Source of the DNA: Hymenobacter busanensis
GTDB taxonomy: Bacteria > Bacteroidota > Bacteroidia > Cytophagales > Hymenobacteraceae
Direction of reading: 5' to 3'
DNA: 64,000 nucleotides
NCBI RefSeq assembly: GCF_008727865.1
Contig: NZ_VTWU01000001.1
Location: 62,001 to 126,000 of the forward strand
Shown: positions 1 to 8,957 of the stretch, in pieces
Layout of the letters: every line of letters starts with the position of its first letter
Position numbering within the stretch: position 1 is the stretch's first letter
Made by a program: the position numbers and the translations under genes
The notes under the pieces: generated by a model
The model's input: the letters and a program-made list of their open reading frames with translations, nothing else
The model's database searches: none
What the model was told of the DNA's origin: nothing

Positions 1-1
1 G

Positions 2-2068
2 GAGCTGTTCGACAGCCACGTCGATTCGCTGGCGCTGTCGTTGTCGCGGTTTTTCGGCGACCGATCGGTGCAGGAATACCGGCGCAAGCTGGTGAATGCC
101 TACCACGCCAAGCCCCAAGTGCGCTACCTGCGGCTGAACTCGCGGCAAATCAACTTCCAGGAGAAAAAGCTGCTGGCTACCTGGCCCATCTTCCGCTCGG
201 GCAAAAACAAGGGCGGCGTCATTTTCGAGAAAGTCGACAAGCGGTTCCGGCCCTTTGGCGGGCTGGCGCAGCGCACCATCGGCTTCGTGAACGAAGAAGC
301 CCACGGCGCGGGCCTGGAGTTCACCTTCAACAAAGAGCTGGCCGGCAAAAACGGCGAGGCCCTGTTTGAGCGCCTGCCCGGCGGCCTGAAACCGGTGTAC
401 GACGGCTCGGAGGTAAAGCCCCTGGCCGGCTACGACGTGCAAACCACGCTCGACATCAACCTGCAGGACGTGGCCGAAAACGCCCTGCTGCGCAGCCTCG
501 TGGACAACAACGCGCAGTACGGCACCGTGATTTTGATGGAGGTGAAAACCGGCGAAATCAAGGCCGTGGCCAACCTGGGCAAAGTAGCCGACGGCGAGTA
601 CCGCGAAGATTACAACTACGCCATTGCCGACCAGGGCCGCACCGAGCCGGGCTCCACCTTTAAGCTGGCTTCGATGATGGCGTTGTTTGAGGACAACCCC
701 GAACTCGACCTGACCGACACCGTGAATACCGGCCGCTCGGGCTCGATGAAGATTGCCGGCGCCGTGAAAACCGACTCGCACCCCTACGGCCGCATCACGG
801 TGCAGCAGGTGTTCGAGAAGTCGTCGAACATCGGCGTGGCCAAGCTCGTGAACGACCATTTCAACGCTGAGCCCTCCAAATACACCGACTACCTCAAGAA
901 GTTTGGCCTGCACCAGCCGCTGGGTTTCCAGATGACCGGTGAGGCCAAGCCCTACGTGAAAGACCCCCAGGACCGCTCGTGGAGCCGCACCTCGCTCAGC
1001 ACCATGAGCATCGGCTACGAGCTGAAGCTGGCCCCGCTGCAGACGCTGGCGTTCTACAACGCCGTGGCCAACGGCGGCGTGAAGGTGCAGCCGATGATTG
1101 TGAAGGAAATCAAGCAGGCCGACCAAGTGCTGGAGCGCTTCGAAACCAAGGTGCTCAACCCTAAAATCTGCTCCGACGCGACGCTGGCCAAGGTGCGCGC
1201 CATGATGGAAGGCGTGGTGGAGCACGGTACCGCCCGCGGCATCCGCACGCCCGACTACTCCATTGCAGGCAAAACCGGCACGGCCTGGAAGTTCAAAAAC
1301 GGCCGCTACACCAAAACCTACTCGACCTCGTTCTGCGGCTATTTCCCCGCCGACAAGCCCAAGTACTCGTGCATCGTAGTTGTCGACTCGCCCCGCAGCG
1401 GCCGCATCTACGGCGCCGACGTGGCCGCGCCGGTGTTCCGCGAGGTGGCCGACAAAGCCATGGCCCGCGACCAGGCCAGCCAGCGGCCCTTGCTGGCCCG
1501 TGCCCCCAAGCGCAAGGCCCTGGTGCCCGCTGCCCACGCCGGTTTGCAGGATGAACTGCTGCTGGTGTGCAGCCGCCTGGGCGTGAGCAACCACCCCGCC
1601 AGCGTCGGTTCCGAAGACTGGGTGCGCGCCGACACCCAAGGCCAGTCGGTGAAGTGGCAGCCCGTGGCCGACCGTCGCGGCCGCATGCCCAACGTGGCTG
1701 GCCTCACCCGCCGCGACGCCCTGTTTCTGCTCGAAAACCGCGGGTTGCGCGTGCGCACCATCGGCACGGGGCGCGTGAGCCGGCAGTCGGTGCCCACGGG
1801 CATGCCCTTGCAACGCGGCGCCGTGGTCATGCTCGAACTCACCGACCCGACCATCGTGGCCAAGGCGCCGGTGCCGGTGCTGCCCTACGCGCCGCCCAAA
1901 CCCACCGTGGCACCCGAGCCGACGGTAATTCCCGAGCCGGTGTCGCCGACGGGCCAGCCCATTGCGCGGCCCGAGGATGCTCAGCTGTTTCCGGGCCAGA
2001 AGCCGGCCCGACCGAAATCGGCCGCCGTACAGCCGGCCCCGAAATCCAAGGCCAGCCGCCGCGCCTAG
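2..2068 (+). CDS. ftsI: Penicillin-binding protein 2/3 with PASTA domain (5' partial)
   Basis: This is a septal peptidoglycan transpeptidase that cross-links stem peptides in the periplasm during division. The frame is open to the left edge, so the N-terminal membrane anchor lies outside the window. Counting from the first internal Met at base 41, the three penicillin-binding motifs are in order: STFK with nucleophile S205, SSN at 261-263, and KTG at 411-413. A dimerisation domain precedes them. Residues about 548-602 form one PASTA-like domain (starting RMPNVAGLTRRDA), and a Pro/Ala/Lys-rich tail follows. The gene is the first visible member of the dcw cluster, 29 bases before murE. The missing start and the PASTA tail are the unusual points. 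The family call is very secure. Confidence 0.95.
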   Translation, partial: ELFDSHVDSLALSLSRFFGDRSVQEYRRKLVNAYHAKPQVRYLRLNSRQINFQEKKLLATWPIFRSGKNKGGVIFEKVDKRFRPFGGLAQRTIGFVNEEAHGAGLEFTFNKELAGKNGEALFERLPGGLKPVYDGSEVKPLAGYDVQTTLDINLQDVAENALLRSLVDNNAQYGTVILMEVKTGEIKAVANLGKVADGEYREDYNYAIADQGRTEPGSTFKLASMMALFEDNPELDLTDTVNTGRSGSMKIAGAVKTDSHPYGRITVQQVFEKSSNIGVAKLVNDHFNAEPSKYTDYLKKFGLHQPLGFQMTGEAKPYVKDPQDRSWSRTSLSTMSIGYELKLAPLQTLAFYNAVANGGVKVQPMIVKEIKQADQVLERFETKVLNPKICSDATLAKVRAMMEGVVEHGTARGIRTPDYSIAGKTGTAWKFKNGRYTKTYSTSFCGYFPADKPKYSCIVVVDSPRSGRIYGADVAAPVFREVADKAMARDQASQRPLLARAPKRKALVPAAHAGLQDELLLVCSRLGVSNHPASVGSEDWVRADTQGQSVKWQPVADRRGRMPNVAGLTRRDALFLLENRGLRVRTIGTGRVSRQSVPTGMPLQRGAVVMLELTDPTIVAKAPVPVLPYAPPKPTVAPEPTVIPEPVSPTGQPIARPEDAQLFPGQKPARPKSAAVQPAPKSKASRRA

Positions 2069-2097
2069 TTTCTCCTTTCTGACTTTCTCGCTTTTTC

Positions 2098-3597
2098 GTG
2101 CCCTTGACCTCCTCGCCACAACCTGCCCCCGCGCACCGCCTCCCCGAATTGCTGGCCGCCGTAACCGTGCTGGCCCAGCAAGGCCCCGCCGATGTCGCCA
2201 TCAGCGGGCTGACGCTTGATTCGCGGCAGGCCGCGGCTGGCACGGTGTTTTTCGCCCTGCGCGGCGTGCAGGCCGATGGGCACCAGTTCATTCCGAAAGC
2301 CGTAGCGCAGGGCGCCGCCGTGGTGGTGTGCGAAGAGCCGCCGTTTGAGCTGGCCGAGGGCGTGACCTATATCCAGGTGAAAGACAGTGCCGAGGCCATG
2401 GGCCATATCGCGGCCGCCTTCTACGGCTACCCCTCGAAGCAGCTGCAGCTGGTGGGGGTGACGGGTACCAACGGCAAAACCACCGTGGCCACGCTGCTGC
2501 ACAAGCTTTTCACCGAGCGGGGCTACAAGTGCGGCCTGCTCTCGACGGTGCAAAACCAGATCGGCAACGAGGTGGTGCCGGCCACGCACACCACGCCCGA
2601 CGCCATCCGGCTCAACGAGCTGCTGGCGCGCATGGTGGCGCAGCGCTGCACGCACGCCTTTATGGAGGTCAGCTCGCACGCTGTGGCCCAGCACCGTGTC
2701 ACGGGTTTGCAGTTTGCGGGCGGCATCTTCACCAACCTCACCCACGACCACCTCGACTACCACGGCACCTTCGACAACTACCTGAAAGCCAAAAAGGGCT
2801 TTTTCGATATGCTGCCGAAGGCCGCCTTTGCCCTCACCAACGCCGACGACAAGCGTGGCGCGGTGATGCTGCAAAACTCCAAGGCCCGCAAAGCCACCTA
2901 CTCGATGCGCGGCCAGGCCACTGTGCGCGGCCGCCTCGTGGAAAACGCCGTGGAAGGCTTGCTGCTCGAAGTCGACGGGCGCGAGGTGCAGTTTCGCCTC
3001 ATCGGGGTGTTCAACGCCTACAACCTGCTGGCCGTGTACGGCGCCGCCACGCTGCTGGGCGAAGACCCCGAAGAGACGCTAACCGTGCTGTCGGGGCTGA
3101 CCTCGGCGCCGGGCCGCTTCGAGCCGATTGTGTCGCCGCGCAAGCGCGTGACCGGCATCGTGGACTACGCCCACACGCCCGACGCGCTGGAAAACGTGCT
3201 GCAAACCATTGCCGACATCCGCCGGCCCGAGCAGAACGTGATTACCGTGGTGGGCTGCGGCGGCAACCGCGACGCGGCCAAGCGCCCCGTCATGGCCGAG
3301 CTGGCCGCCCGCTTGTCTGACCGCGCCGTGCTGACCTCTGACAACCCACGCTTCGAAGACCCCAACGAGATTCTGCGCCAGATGCAGGCCGGCGTGCGCC
3401 CCACCGACGCGGGCAAAAGCCTGATGATTCCCGACCGCCGCGAGGCCATCAAAACCGCCTGCGCCCTGGCCCGCCCCGGCGACATTGTGCTAGTAGCCGG
3501 CAAAGGCCACGAAGCCTACCAAGAAATCGAGGGGCAGCGCACGCCCTTCGACGACAAGGAAGTACTAAAGGAAGCTTTTGAGCTGCTGAGTCTATGA
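2098..3597 (+). CDS. murE: UDP-MurNAc-tripeptide synthetase MurE
   Basis: MurE adds the third amino acid to UDP-MurNAc-L-Ala-D-Glu in the cytoplasm. The 499-residue product has the Mur-ligase ATP loop GTNGKTT at residues 123-129. It also has DNPR at 415-418, the motif that in characterised MurE enzymes marks meso-diaminopimelate rather than lysine as substrate. This predicts A1-gamma type, DAP-containing peptidoglycan. The start is GTG; no in-frame ATG lies near the expected N-terminus, and the domain needs nearly the full length. The upstream gap of 29 bases is T-rich with no obvious Shine-Dalgarno. It lies between ftsI and mraY, the usual dcw order. Confidence 0.96.
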   Translation: MPLTSSPQPAPAHRLPELLAAVTVLAQQGPADVAISGLTLDSRQAAAGTVFFALRGVQADGHQFIPKAVAQGAAVVVCEEPPFELAEGVTYIQVKDSAEAMGHIAAAFYGYPSKQLQLVGVTGTNGKTTVATLLHKLFTERGYKCGLLSTVQNQIGNEVVPATHTTPDAIRLNELLARMVAQRCTHAFMEVSSHAVAQHRVTGLQFAGGIFTNLTHDHLDYHGTFDNYLKAKKGFFDMLPKAAFALTNADDKRGAVMLQNSKARKATYSMRGQATVRGRLVENAVEGLLLEVDGREVQFRLIGVFNAYNLLAVYGAATLLGEDPEETLTVLSGLTSAPGRFEPIVSPRKRVTGIVDYAHTPDALENVLQTIADIRRPEQNVITVVGCGGNRDAAKRPVMAELAARLSDRAVLTSDNPRFEDPNEILRQMQAGVRPTDAGKSLMIPDRREAIKTACALARPGDIVLVAGKGHEAYQEIEGQRTPFDDKEVLKEAFELLSL

Positions 3598-3615
3598 GTA
3601 AGCAGATACCAGCCC

Positions 3616-3702
3616 GTCATGCTGAGCCCCGCGAAGCATCTCTACCGCTTCGCCAGATGGAATTTACTATCAGCAAAGATGCTTCGACAAGCTCAGCATG
3701 AC
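3616..3702. repeat. Dispersed palindromic repeat, family A copy 1
   Basis: Two arms of 26 bases face each other across 35 bases. The left arm (3616-3641) runs GTCATGCTGAGC, four variable bases, then CGAAGCATCT. The right arm (3677-3702) is its inverse, with different bases at the variable positions. The same plan recurs at 6410-6511. It fills most of the murE-mraY gap and could fold as a long RNA hairpin. A 61-codon reading frame over it is not a gene. Confidence 0.8.
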
Positions 3703-3738
3703 ACGACTTATTTAACCCAAGACAGAAGAAACACAACG

Positions 3739-3769
3739 TTTGACCTGAGCCCAAAAAGCCGAAACTTTG
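3739..3769 (+). promoter_or_regulatory. Candidate Bacteroidota-type promoter for mraY
   Basis: TTTG at 3739-3742, then 19 bases, then AAACTTTG at 3762-3769. This fits the -33 TTTG / -7 TAnnTTTG pattern with one mismatch. Transcription would start about 25-30 bases before the mraY ATG, giving the cluster an internal promoter just after repeat A1. Confidence 0.5.
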
Positions 3770-3803
3770 CGGCTTGCAACGCACTGAACCGGCCGCCTGA
3801 CTG

Positions 3804-5024
3804 ATGCTGTATTACCTCTTTGATTTTTTGCACCGCCACTACAATGTGCCCGGCACCGGGGTGTTTCAGTACACCTCGTTTCGGGCCGCCATGGCCGTGG
3901 TTACGTCGCTCATTATTGCCCAGCTGTTTGGCAAACGGCTGATTGCCATTTTGCAGCGCAAGCAAATCGGGGAAGGCATCCGCGACCTGGGCCTGCAAGG
4001 GCAGATGGAAAAGAAGGGCACGCCGACGATGGGCGGCCTCATCATTCTGCTGGCCATTCTGGTGCCCACGCTGCTCTTCGCCAAGCTCGACAACACCTAC
4101 ATTATCCTGATGATCCTCTCTACGGTGTGGCTGGGGCTCATCGGCTTTGTCGATGACTACATCAAGGTGGTGAAGAAGGACAAGGAAGGCTTGGCCGGAC
4201 GCTTCAAGATGCTGGGCCAGCTGGGCCTGGGCCTGACGGTGGGCTGGGTGTTGTTTTTCAGCCACGACGTGACGGTGCGCCAGTACCTGCTGCCCAACGG
4301 CCAGTTTTCGGCCGTCGACGCCAGCAAGGTGTACCAGGACGTGAAGCTGATGATTACCACCATTCCGTTCGCCAAAAACAACGAGCTGAATTACGGCGAC
4401 CTGTTTGCCACCGCCGGCGACTTTTTCAACGAGTACTACGCCTTCTTCTACATTCCCATCGTGATTTTCATCATCACGGCGGTATCAAACGGGGCCAACA
4501 TCACCGACGGCCTCGACGGGCTGGCGGCCGGTACCTCGGCCATCATCGGCATCACGCTGGCCATTTTCGCCTTCGTATCGGGCAATGCCGTGCTGGCCGA
4601 CTACCTCGACATCATGTTCATTCCGAACGTGGGCGAGCTGGTGATTTTCTGCACCGCGTTTGTGGGAGCCTGCGTGGGCTTTCTGTGGTACAATAGTTAC
4701 CCGGCGCAGGTGTTCATGGGCGACACCGGCTCGTTGGCCATCGGCGGTATCATTGCGGTGCTTTCGCTCATCGTGCGAAAGGAATTGCTGATTCCGGTGC
4801 TTTGCGGCGTGTTTCTGATCGAGAACCTGTCGGTGATTGTGCAGGTGAGCTACTTCAAGTACACCCGCAAAAAGTACGGCGAAGGGCGCCGCCTGCTGCG
4901 CATGTCGCCGCTGCACCACCACTACCAGAAGCTGGGCTACCACGAGTCCAAAATCGTGTCGCGGTTCTGGATTGTGGGCATCATGCTGGCCGTCATCACC
5001 CTCGTCACCCTCAAGCTGCGCTAA
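3804..5024 (+). CDS. mraY: Phospho-N-acetylmuramoyl-pentapeptide transferase MraY
   Basis: MraY moves phospho-MurNAc-pentapeptide onto undecaprenyl phosphate at the inner membrane, making lipid I. The 406-residue protein has about ten hydrophobic segments. The catalytic signatures are present: the Asp pair D117-D118 in [13 protein letters not shown]232 and the following [12 protein letters not shown] with D235, and the histidine-rich loop [13 protein letters not shown] near the C-terminus. The protein is longer than the 360-residue E. coli enzyme because of an extra loop around residues 165-200, which is typical of Bacteroidota MraY. A probable promoter lies upstream, and murD starts 3 bases after the stop. 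Confidence 0.97.
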   Translation: MLYYLFDFLHRHYNVPGTGVFQYTSFRAAMAVVTSLIIAQLFGKRLIAILQRKQIGEGIRDLGLQGQMEKKGTPTMGGLIILLAILVPTLLFAKLDNTYIILMILSTVWLGLIGFVDDYIKVVKKDKEGLAGRFKMLGQLGLGLTVGWVLFFSHDVTVRQYLLPNGQFSAVDASKVYQDVKLMITTIPFAKNNELNYGDLFATAGDFFNEYYAFFYIPIVIFIITAVSNGANITDGLDGLAAGTSAIIGITLAIFAFVSGNAVLADYLDIMFIPNVGELVIFCTAFVGACVGFLWYNSYPAQVFMGDTGSLAIGGIIAVLSLIVRKELLIPVLCGVFLIENLSVIVQVSYFKYTRKKYGEGRRLLRMSPLHHHYQKLGYHESKIVSRFWIVGIMLAVITLVTLKLR

Positions 5025-5027
5025 GTC

Positions 5028-6419
5028 ATGAAATCAGCGGAAGGCAAAAAACTGGTGGTGCTGGGCGCCGGCGAAAGCGGGGTAGGAGCGGCGTTGCTGG
5101 CCAAGGCCAAGGGCTACGAGGTGCTCGTATCCGACGGCGGCACGCTCAAGCCCATCTACAAAGAGAAGCTGGAAAAAGCCGGCATTCGGTTCGAAGAACG
5201 CACGCACTCGATGGCCGATATTCTGGCCGCCGACGAGGTGGTGAAAAGCCCCGGCATTCCTGAAAAAGCCGAGGTGATGCAGGCCATTCGGGCCCAGGGC
5301 ATTCCGGTCATTTCCGAAATCGACCTGGCCAGCCGCTACACCAAGGCGCAGAGCATTGCCATTACCGGCACCAACGGCAAGACCACGACCACGCTGCTCA
5401 CCTACCACCTGCTGAAGGAAGCGGGCTTCAACGTCGGCCTGGCCGGCAACGTGGGCTACTCCTTTGCCGAGCAGGTGCTGGCCGACGAGCACGACTGGTA
5501 CGTGCTGGAATTAAGCTCGTTCCAACTCGACGACACCCACGACTACACGCCTACCGTGGCGGTGCTGCTCAACATCACGCCCGACCACCTCGACCGTTAC
5601 CACTACTCACTGGAAGAGTACGCCCAGGCCAAGCTGCGCATCACCCGCAACCTCGACAGCAGTTGCTACTTCATCTACAACGCCGACGACGAGGTCATCC
5701 AGCGCGAGTACCAATCGGTGTTTGTCGATACCAACGACCTGCCCTTTAGCCTGCACCAGCGCCCCGACGTGCGCTCTGCCGCTCTCTACCGTTCCGAAAC
5801 CCAGCTTCGCCTTGATATTCCGCAGCTGCTGGACGAGCCCGAGCAGGTGAACATCAGCAACTCGCCGCTCATCGGCCAGCACAACCGCCAGAACTTGGCC
5901 GCTGCCATCCTGGCCGCCCGCGTGGCGGGTGTGTCGGTGGCCCAGATTGAGGCCGCGCTGCCCACGTTCCAAAACGCCGACCACCGCCTGCAGCCCGTGG
6001 GCGACATCGGCGGCGTGCGCTTTATTAATGACTCCAAGGCCACCAACGTGGAAGCTGCCTGGTACGCCCTCGACGGCGTGAAGGCGCCCATCGTGTGGAT
6101 TGCCGGCGGCACCGACAAGGGCAACGACTACACCTCCCTGCAGCCGCTGGCCGAACGCAAGGTCAAAGCACTCATATGCCTCGGCGTGGATAACGCCAAG
6201 CTGCGCGCCGCCTTCGCCGAGAAGGTGCCGCACTTGGAGGAAACGCAATCGGTGGTAGAAGCCGTGCGCCGCGCCCACGAGCTAGCCGCGCCCGGCGACG
6301 TGGTGCTGCTCTCGCCCGCCTGCGCCTCCTTCGACTTGTTCAAGAACTACGAAGACCGCGGCCGGCAATTTGCGGCGGCGGTAAGGGAGTTGGCGCAGGA
6401 AAAAAGCCCGTCATCCTGA
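5028..6419 (+). CDS. murD: UDP-N-acetylmuramoyl-L-alanine--D-glutamate ligase MurD
   Basis: MurD adds D-glutamate to UDP-MurNAc-L-Ala in the cytoplasm. The 463-residue product begins with a Rossmann-like UDP-binding domain (KKLVVLGAGESGVG), then the central ATP domain with GTNGKTTTT, and ends with the C-terminal ligase domain (FINDSKATNVEA, LLSPACASFD). The ATG is 3 bases after the mraY stop. The last codons and the TGA stop lie inside the left arm of palindromic repeat A2, so the repeat has supplied the extreme C-terminus (Pro-Ser-Ser). Function is secure. Confidence 0.96.
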   Translation: MKSAEGKKLVVLGAGESGVGAALLAKAKGYEVLVSDGGTLKPIYKEKLEKAGIRFEERTHSMADILAADEVVKSPGIPEKAEVMQAIRAQGIPVISEIDLASRYTKAQSIAITGTNGKTTTTLLTYHLLKEAGFNVGLAGNVGYSFAEQVLADEHDWYVLELSSFQLDDTHDYTPTVAVLLNITPDHLDRYHYSLEEYAQAKLRITRNLDSSCYFIYNADDEVIQREYQSVFVDTNDLPFSLHQRPDVRSAALYRSETQLRLDIPQLLDEPEQVNISNSPLIGQHNRQNLAAAILAARVAGVSVAQIEAALPTFQNADHRLQPVGDIGGVRFINDSKATNVEAAWYALDGVKAPIVWIAGGTDKGNDYTSLQPLAERKVKALICLGVDNAKLRAAFAEKVPHLEETQSVVEAVRRAHELAAPGDVVLLSPACASFDLFKNYEDRGRQFAAAVRELAQEKSPSS

Positions 6420-6511
6420 GCGGAATGCGAAGGACCTTCTCCACGCAGAATAACTCGCGCAAGTCAAAAACCAGACGTGATAAGGTCCTTCGGCTAGCGC
6501 CTCAGGATGAC
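6410..6511. repeat. Dispersed palindromic repeat, family A copy 2
   Basis: The left arm (6410-6438) has GTCATCCTGAG then CGAAGGACCTT. The right arm (6482-6511) has AAGGTCCTTCG then CTCAGGATGAC, its inverse. Relative to copy A1 the paired bases have changed on both sides (GC to CC, CATCT to GACCTT), so the hairpin is kept while the sequence drifts. The repeat covers the end of murD and the murD-ftsW gap. Confidence 0.85.
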
Positions 6512-6548
6512 AAGGAAGAATCAACGCAATCAGCATAATCAACGCATC

Positions 6549-7727
6549 ATGGAACCCGTCAAAAACTGGCTGCGGCAGAACCTGAAAGGGGACCCAGTGC
6601 TCTGGGCCATCGTGCTGATCTTCTCGTTTATTTCCATTGCGGTGGTGTATTCGGCCACGGGTACGCTGGCCTACAAGAAGATGGGCGGCAACACCGAGTA
6701 CTTCCTCATCAAGCACACCGGCCTGATTTTCGTAGGCTTGTTCTTCGCCTGGCTGGCCCACCGCATCGACTACCGGCATTACTCGCGCCTGTCGCTCTAC
6801 GCGCTGCTGATTTCGGTGCCGCTGCTGATTTTCACCTACTTCATGGGGTCGAACATCAACGAGGCCTCGCGCTGGCTCACCATTCCGGTAATCAACCAGA
6901 CGTTCCAGCCCTCCGACTTGGCCAAGCTGGCCTTGATTTCGCATTTGGCCAGCATGCTCAGCCGGCGGCAGCAGTACATCGAGAACTTCAAAACCACGCT
7001 GCTGCCCGTACTGCTGTGGGTGGGCGTTATCTGCGGCATCATCGTGCTGTCGAATGCCTCCACGGCGCTGCTGCTGTTCTTCACCTGCCTGCTGCTGATG
7101 TTTATCGGCCGCGTGCCCATGAAGTACATCCTGCTCACCATCGTCATTGGCGTGACGCTGGGCGGGGCGGCCCTCACCCTGGGGCAGCGCTGGGGTACGT
7201 TCCAGAAACGCATCGAGGCCTTCTCCGACAAGTCGAAGCCCCTGCCTTTTCAGCTCGAGCATTCCATGATTGCCATTGCCGGCGGCGGCCCCATCGGCAA
7301 AGGGCCCGGCAACAGCACCGAGCGCAACATTCTGCCCCACCCGTACTCCGACTTTATCTACGCCATCATCATCGAAGAATACGGCATGGCCGGCGGCGTA
7401 GCGGTGCTGTTTCTGTACCTGGCATTTCTCTACCGCGGCCTGCTCACAGTTATCCGAAGCTACGGGGCTTTTGGCGGCCTGCTCTCGGCGGGCCTGTGCT
7501 TTAGCTTGGTGCTGCAGGCCATGGTCAACATGGGCGTAGCCGTAGGCCTCGGCCCGATTACTGGTCTGCCGCTGCCGCTGCTGAGCATGGGCGGCACCTC
7601 ACTCATTTTCACCGGCATCAGCATCGGCATCATCCTGAGCGTGAGCCGCGGCGAGCGGGAAATCCGCCCGATGGCCGGTGAGCCCGACGACGAGCCGCGC
7701 ATTCCCAAGCAAGCCGCCTACGCTTAA
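6549..7727 (+). CDS. ftsW: Lipid II polymerase / cell division protein FtsW
   Basis: FtsW is a SEDS-family glycosyltransferase that polymerises lipid II at the septum together with the class B PBP FtsI. The product has 392 residues with about ten membrane segments. The SEDS signatures are visible: a loop starting FMGSNINEASRWLTI, GKGPGNSTERNILPHPYSDFIYAI, and GLPLPLLSMGGTS near the end. I chose ATG 6549 (MEPVKNWLRQ). An upstream in-frame ATG at 6507 falls inside the right arm of repeat A2 and would add 14 polar, repeat-derived residues. Confidence 0.95.
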   Translation: MEPVKNWLRQNLKGDPVLWAIVLIFSFISIAVVYSATGTLAYKKMGGNTEYFLIKHTGLIFVGLFFAWLAHRIDYRHYSRLSLYALLISVPLLIFTYFMGSNINEASRWLTIPVINQTFQPSDLAKLALISHLASMLSRRQQYIENFKTTLLPVLLWVGVICGIIVLSNASTALLLFFTCLLLMFIGRVPMKYILLTIVIGVTLGGAALTLGQRWGTFQKRIEAFSDKSKPLPFQLEHSMIAIAGGGPIGKGPGNSTERNILPHPYSDFIYAIIIEEYGMAGGVAVLFLYLAFLYRGLLTVIRSYGAFGGLLSAGLCFSLVLQAMVNMGVAVGLGPITGLPLPLLSMGGTSLIFTGISIGIILSVSRGEREIRPMAGEPDDEPRIPKQAAYA

Positions 7728-7802
7728 AGCCTGTCGACTAGCTCAGGGCCTTCAGTGCCAACCTTAGCGCCCTTTGCGGGCTGAAAACTCAGAACAAGTA
7801 AA

Positions 7803-8957
7803 ATGCCCGACCAGGCCCACCATATCGAGCCAAACCCCAATGCTTCCTGCCGCGTTGTCATCAGCGGCGGGGGTACGGGCGGGCATATTTTCCCGGCCGT
7901 GGCCATTGCCAACGAGCTGCGCCGCCGGCAGCCCACGGCCGATATCCTGTTTGTAGGCGCCAACGGCCGTATGGAAATGACGCGCGTGCCCGAAGCCGGC
8001 TATCGCATTGTAGGCCTGAACATATCGGGCCTGCAGCGGCGCCTCACGCCTGAAAACCTGCTGTTCCCGCTGAAGGTGTTTCGCTCGGTGCGCAAAGCCG
8101 GTGAGCTGCTCGAAACTTTCCGGCCCGATGCCGTGGTGGGCGTGGGCGGCTACGCCTCGGCCCCGGTGCTGCTGGCCGCCACCTCGCGCGCCATTCCGGC
8201 CCTCATTCAGGAACAGAACTCCTACGCCGGCCTCGTCAACAAGCTGCTGGCGCGGCGCGTGGACCGGGTGTGCGTGGCCTACGAAGGCATGGAGAAGTTC
8301 TTCCCCGCCGACAAGCTCACCCTCACCGGCAACCCCGTGCGGGCCGAAATTGCCGGCGGCGACCGGGCTGAAGCCCTGCAGTTCTTCGGCCTCGACCCCA
8401 ACCGCCCGGTGTTGCTGGTCGTGGGCGGCAGCCTCGGCGCCCGCACGCTCAACCAAGCCACGGCTGCCGCGCTGCCGCGCCTCAAGGCCGCCGGCGTGCA
8501 GCTACTCTGGCAAACCGGCAAACTCTATTTCCCCACCGCCGAGCAGCAGGCCGCCGATTACAAGGACGCGAATCTGCACGCGCTGGAGTTCATCATGCGC
8601 ATGGACCTCGCCTACGCCGCCGCCGACGTGGGAATCAGCCGCGCCGGGGCTTTGTCGGTGTCGGAGTTGTGCCTGACGGGCAAACCCTGCGTGCTGGTGC
8701 CTTCGCCCAACGTGGCCGAAGACCACCAGACCAAAAACGCGCTGGCCCTGTCCACGCGCGGCGCCGCCCTGCAAGTATCGGATGCCGATGCCCCGCAGCA
8801 GCTCTACGACGTGGCCCTGACCTTGCTGGCCGACAAGCCCCGGCAACAGCAGCTGCAGCAGAATATCCGCCCTCTGGCCCGCCCCGACGCTACCCGCGAC
8901 ATCGTCGACCAGCTCGAACACCTCATTCAACGCCGCCAAGCGGCTTCGGCCCGATGA
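7803..8957 (+). CDS. murG: Lipid II synthase MurG
   Basis: MurG is the GT-B glycosyltransferase that transfers GlcNAc from UDP-GlcNAc to lipid I on the cytoplasmic face of the membrane. The 384-residue product has the N-terminal G-loop GGGTGGHIFPA (residues 22-32), the second loop GGSLGAR, and the C-terminal nucleotide-binding stretch SRAGALSVSELCL followed by VPSPNVAEDHQTKNA. About 14 residues precede the conserved core. A 75-base gap separates it from ftsW, and the stop overlaps the murC start by 4 bases (ATGA), suggesting coupled translation. Confidence 0.96.
   Translation: MPDQAHHIEPNPNASCRVVISGGGTGGHIFPAVAIANELRRRQPTADILFVGANGRMEMTRVPEAGYRIVGLNISGLQRRLTPENLLFPLKVFRSVRKAGELLETFRPDAVVGVGGYASAPVLLAATSRAIPALIQEQNSYAGLVNKLLARRVDRVCVAYEGMEKFFPADKLTLTGNPVRAEIAGGDRAEALQFFGLDPNRPVLLVVGGSLGARTLNQATAAALPRLKAAGVQLLWQTGKLYFPTAEQQAADYKDANLHALEFIMRMDLAYAAADVGISRAGALSVSELCLTGKPCVLVPSPNVAEDHQTKNALALSTRGAALQVSDADAPQQLYDVALTLLADKPRQQQLQQNIRPLARPDATRDIVDQLEHLIQRRQAASAR

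Noticed and set aside
3619-3804. Open frame of 61 codons between murE and mraY
   Set aside because: It lies across a palindromic repeat and carries no recognisable protein pattern.
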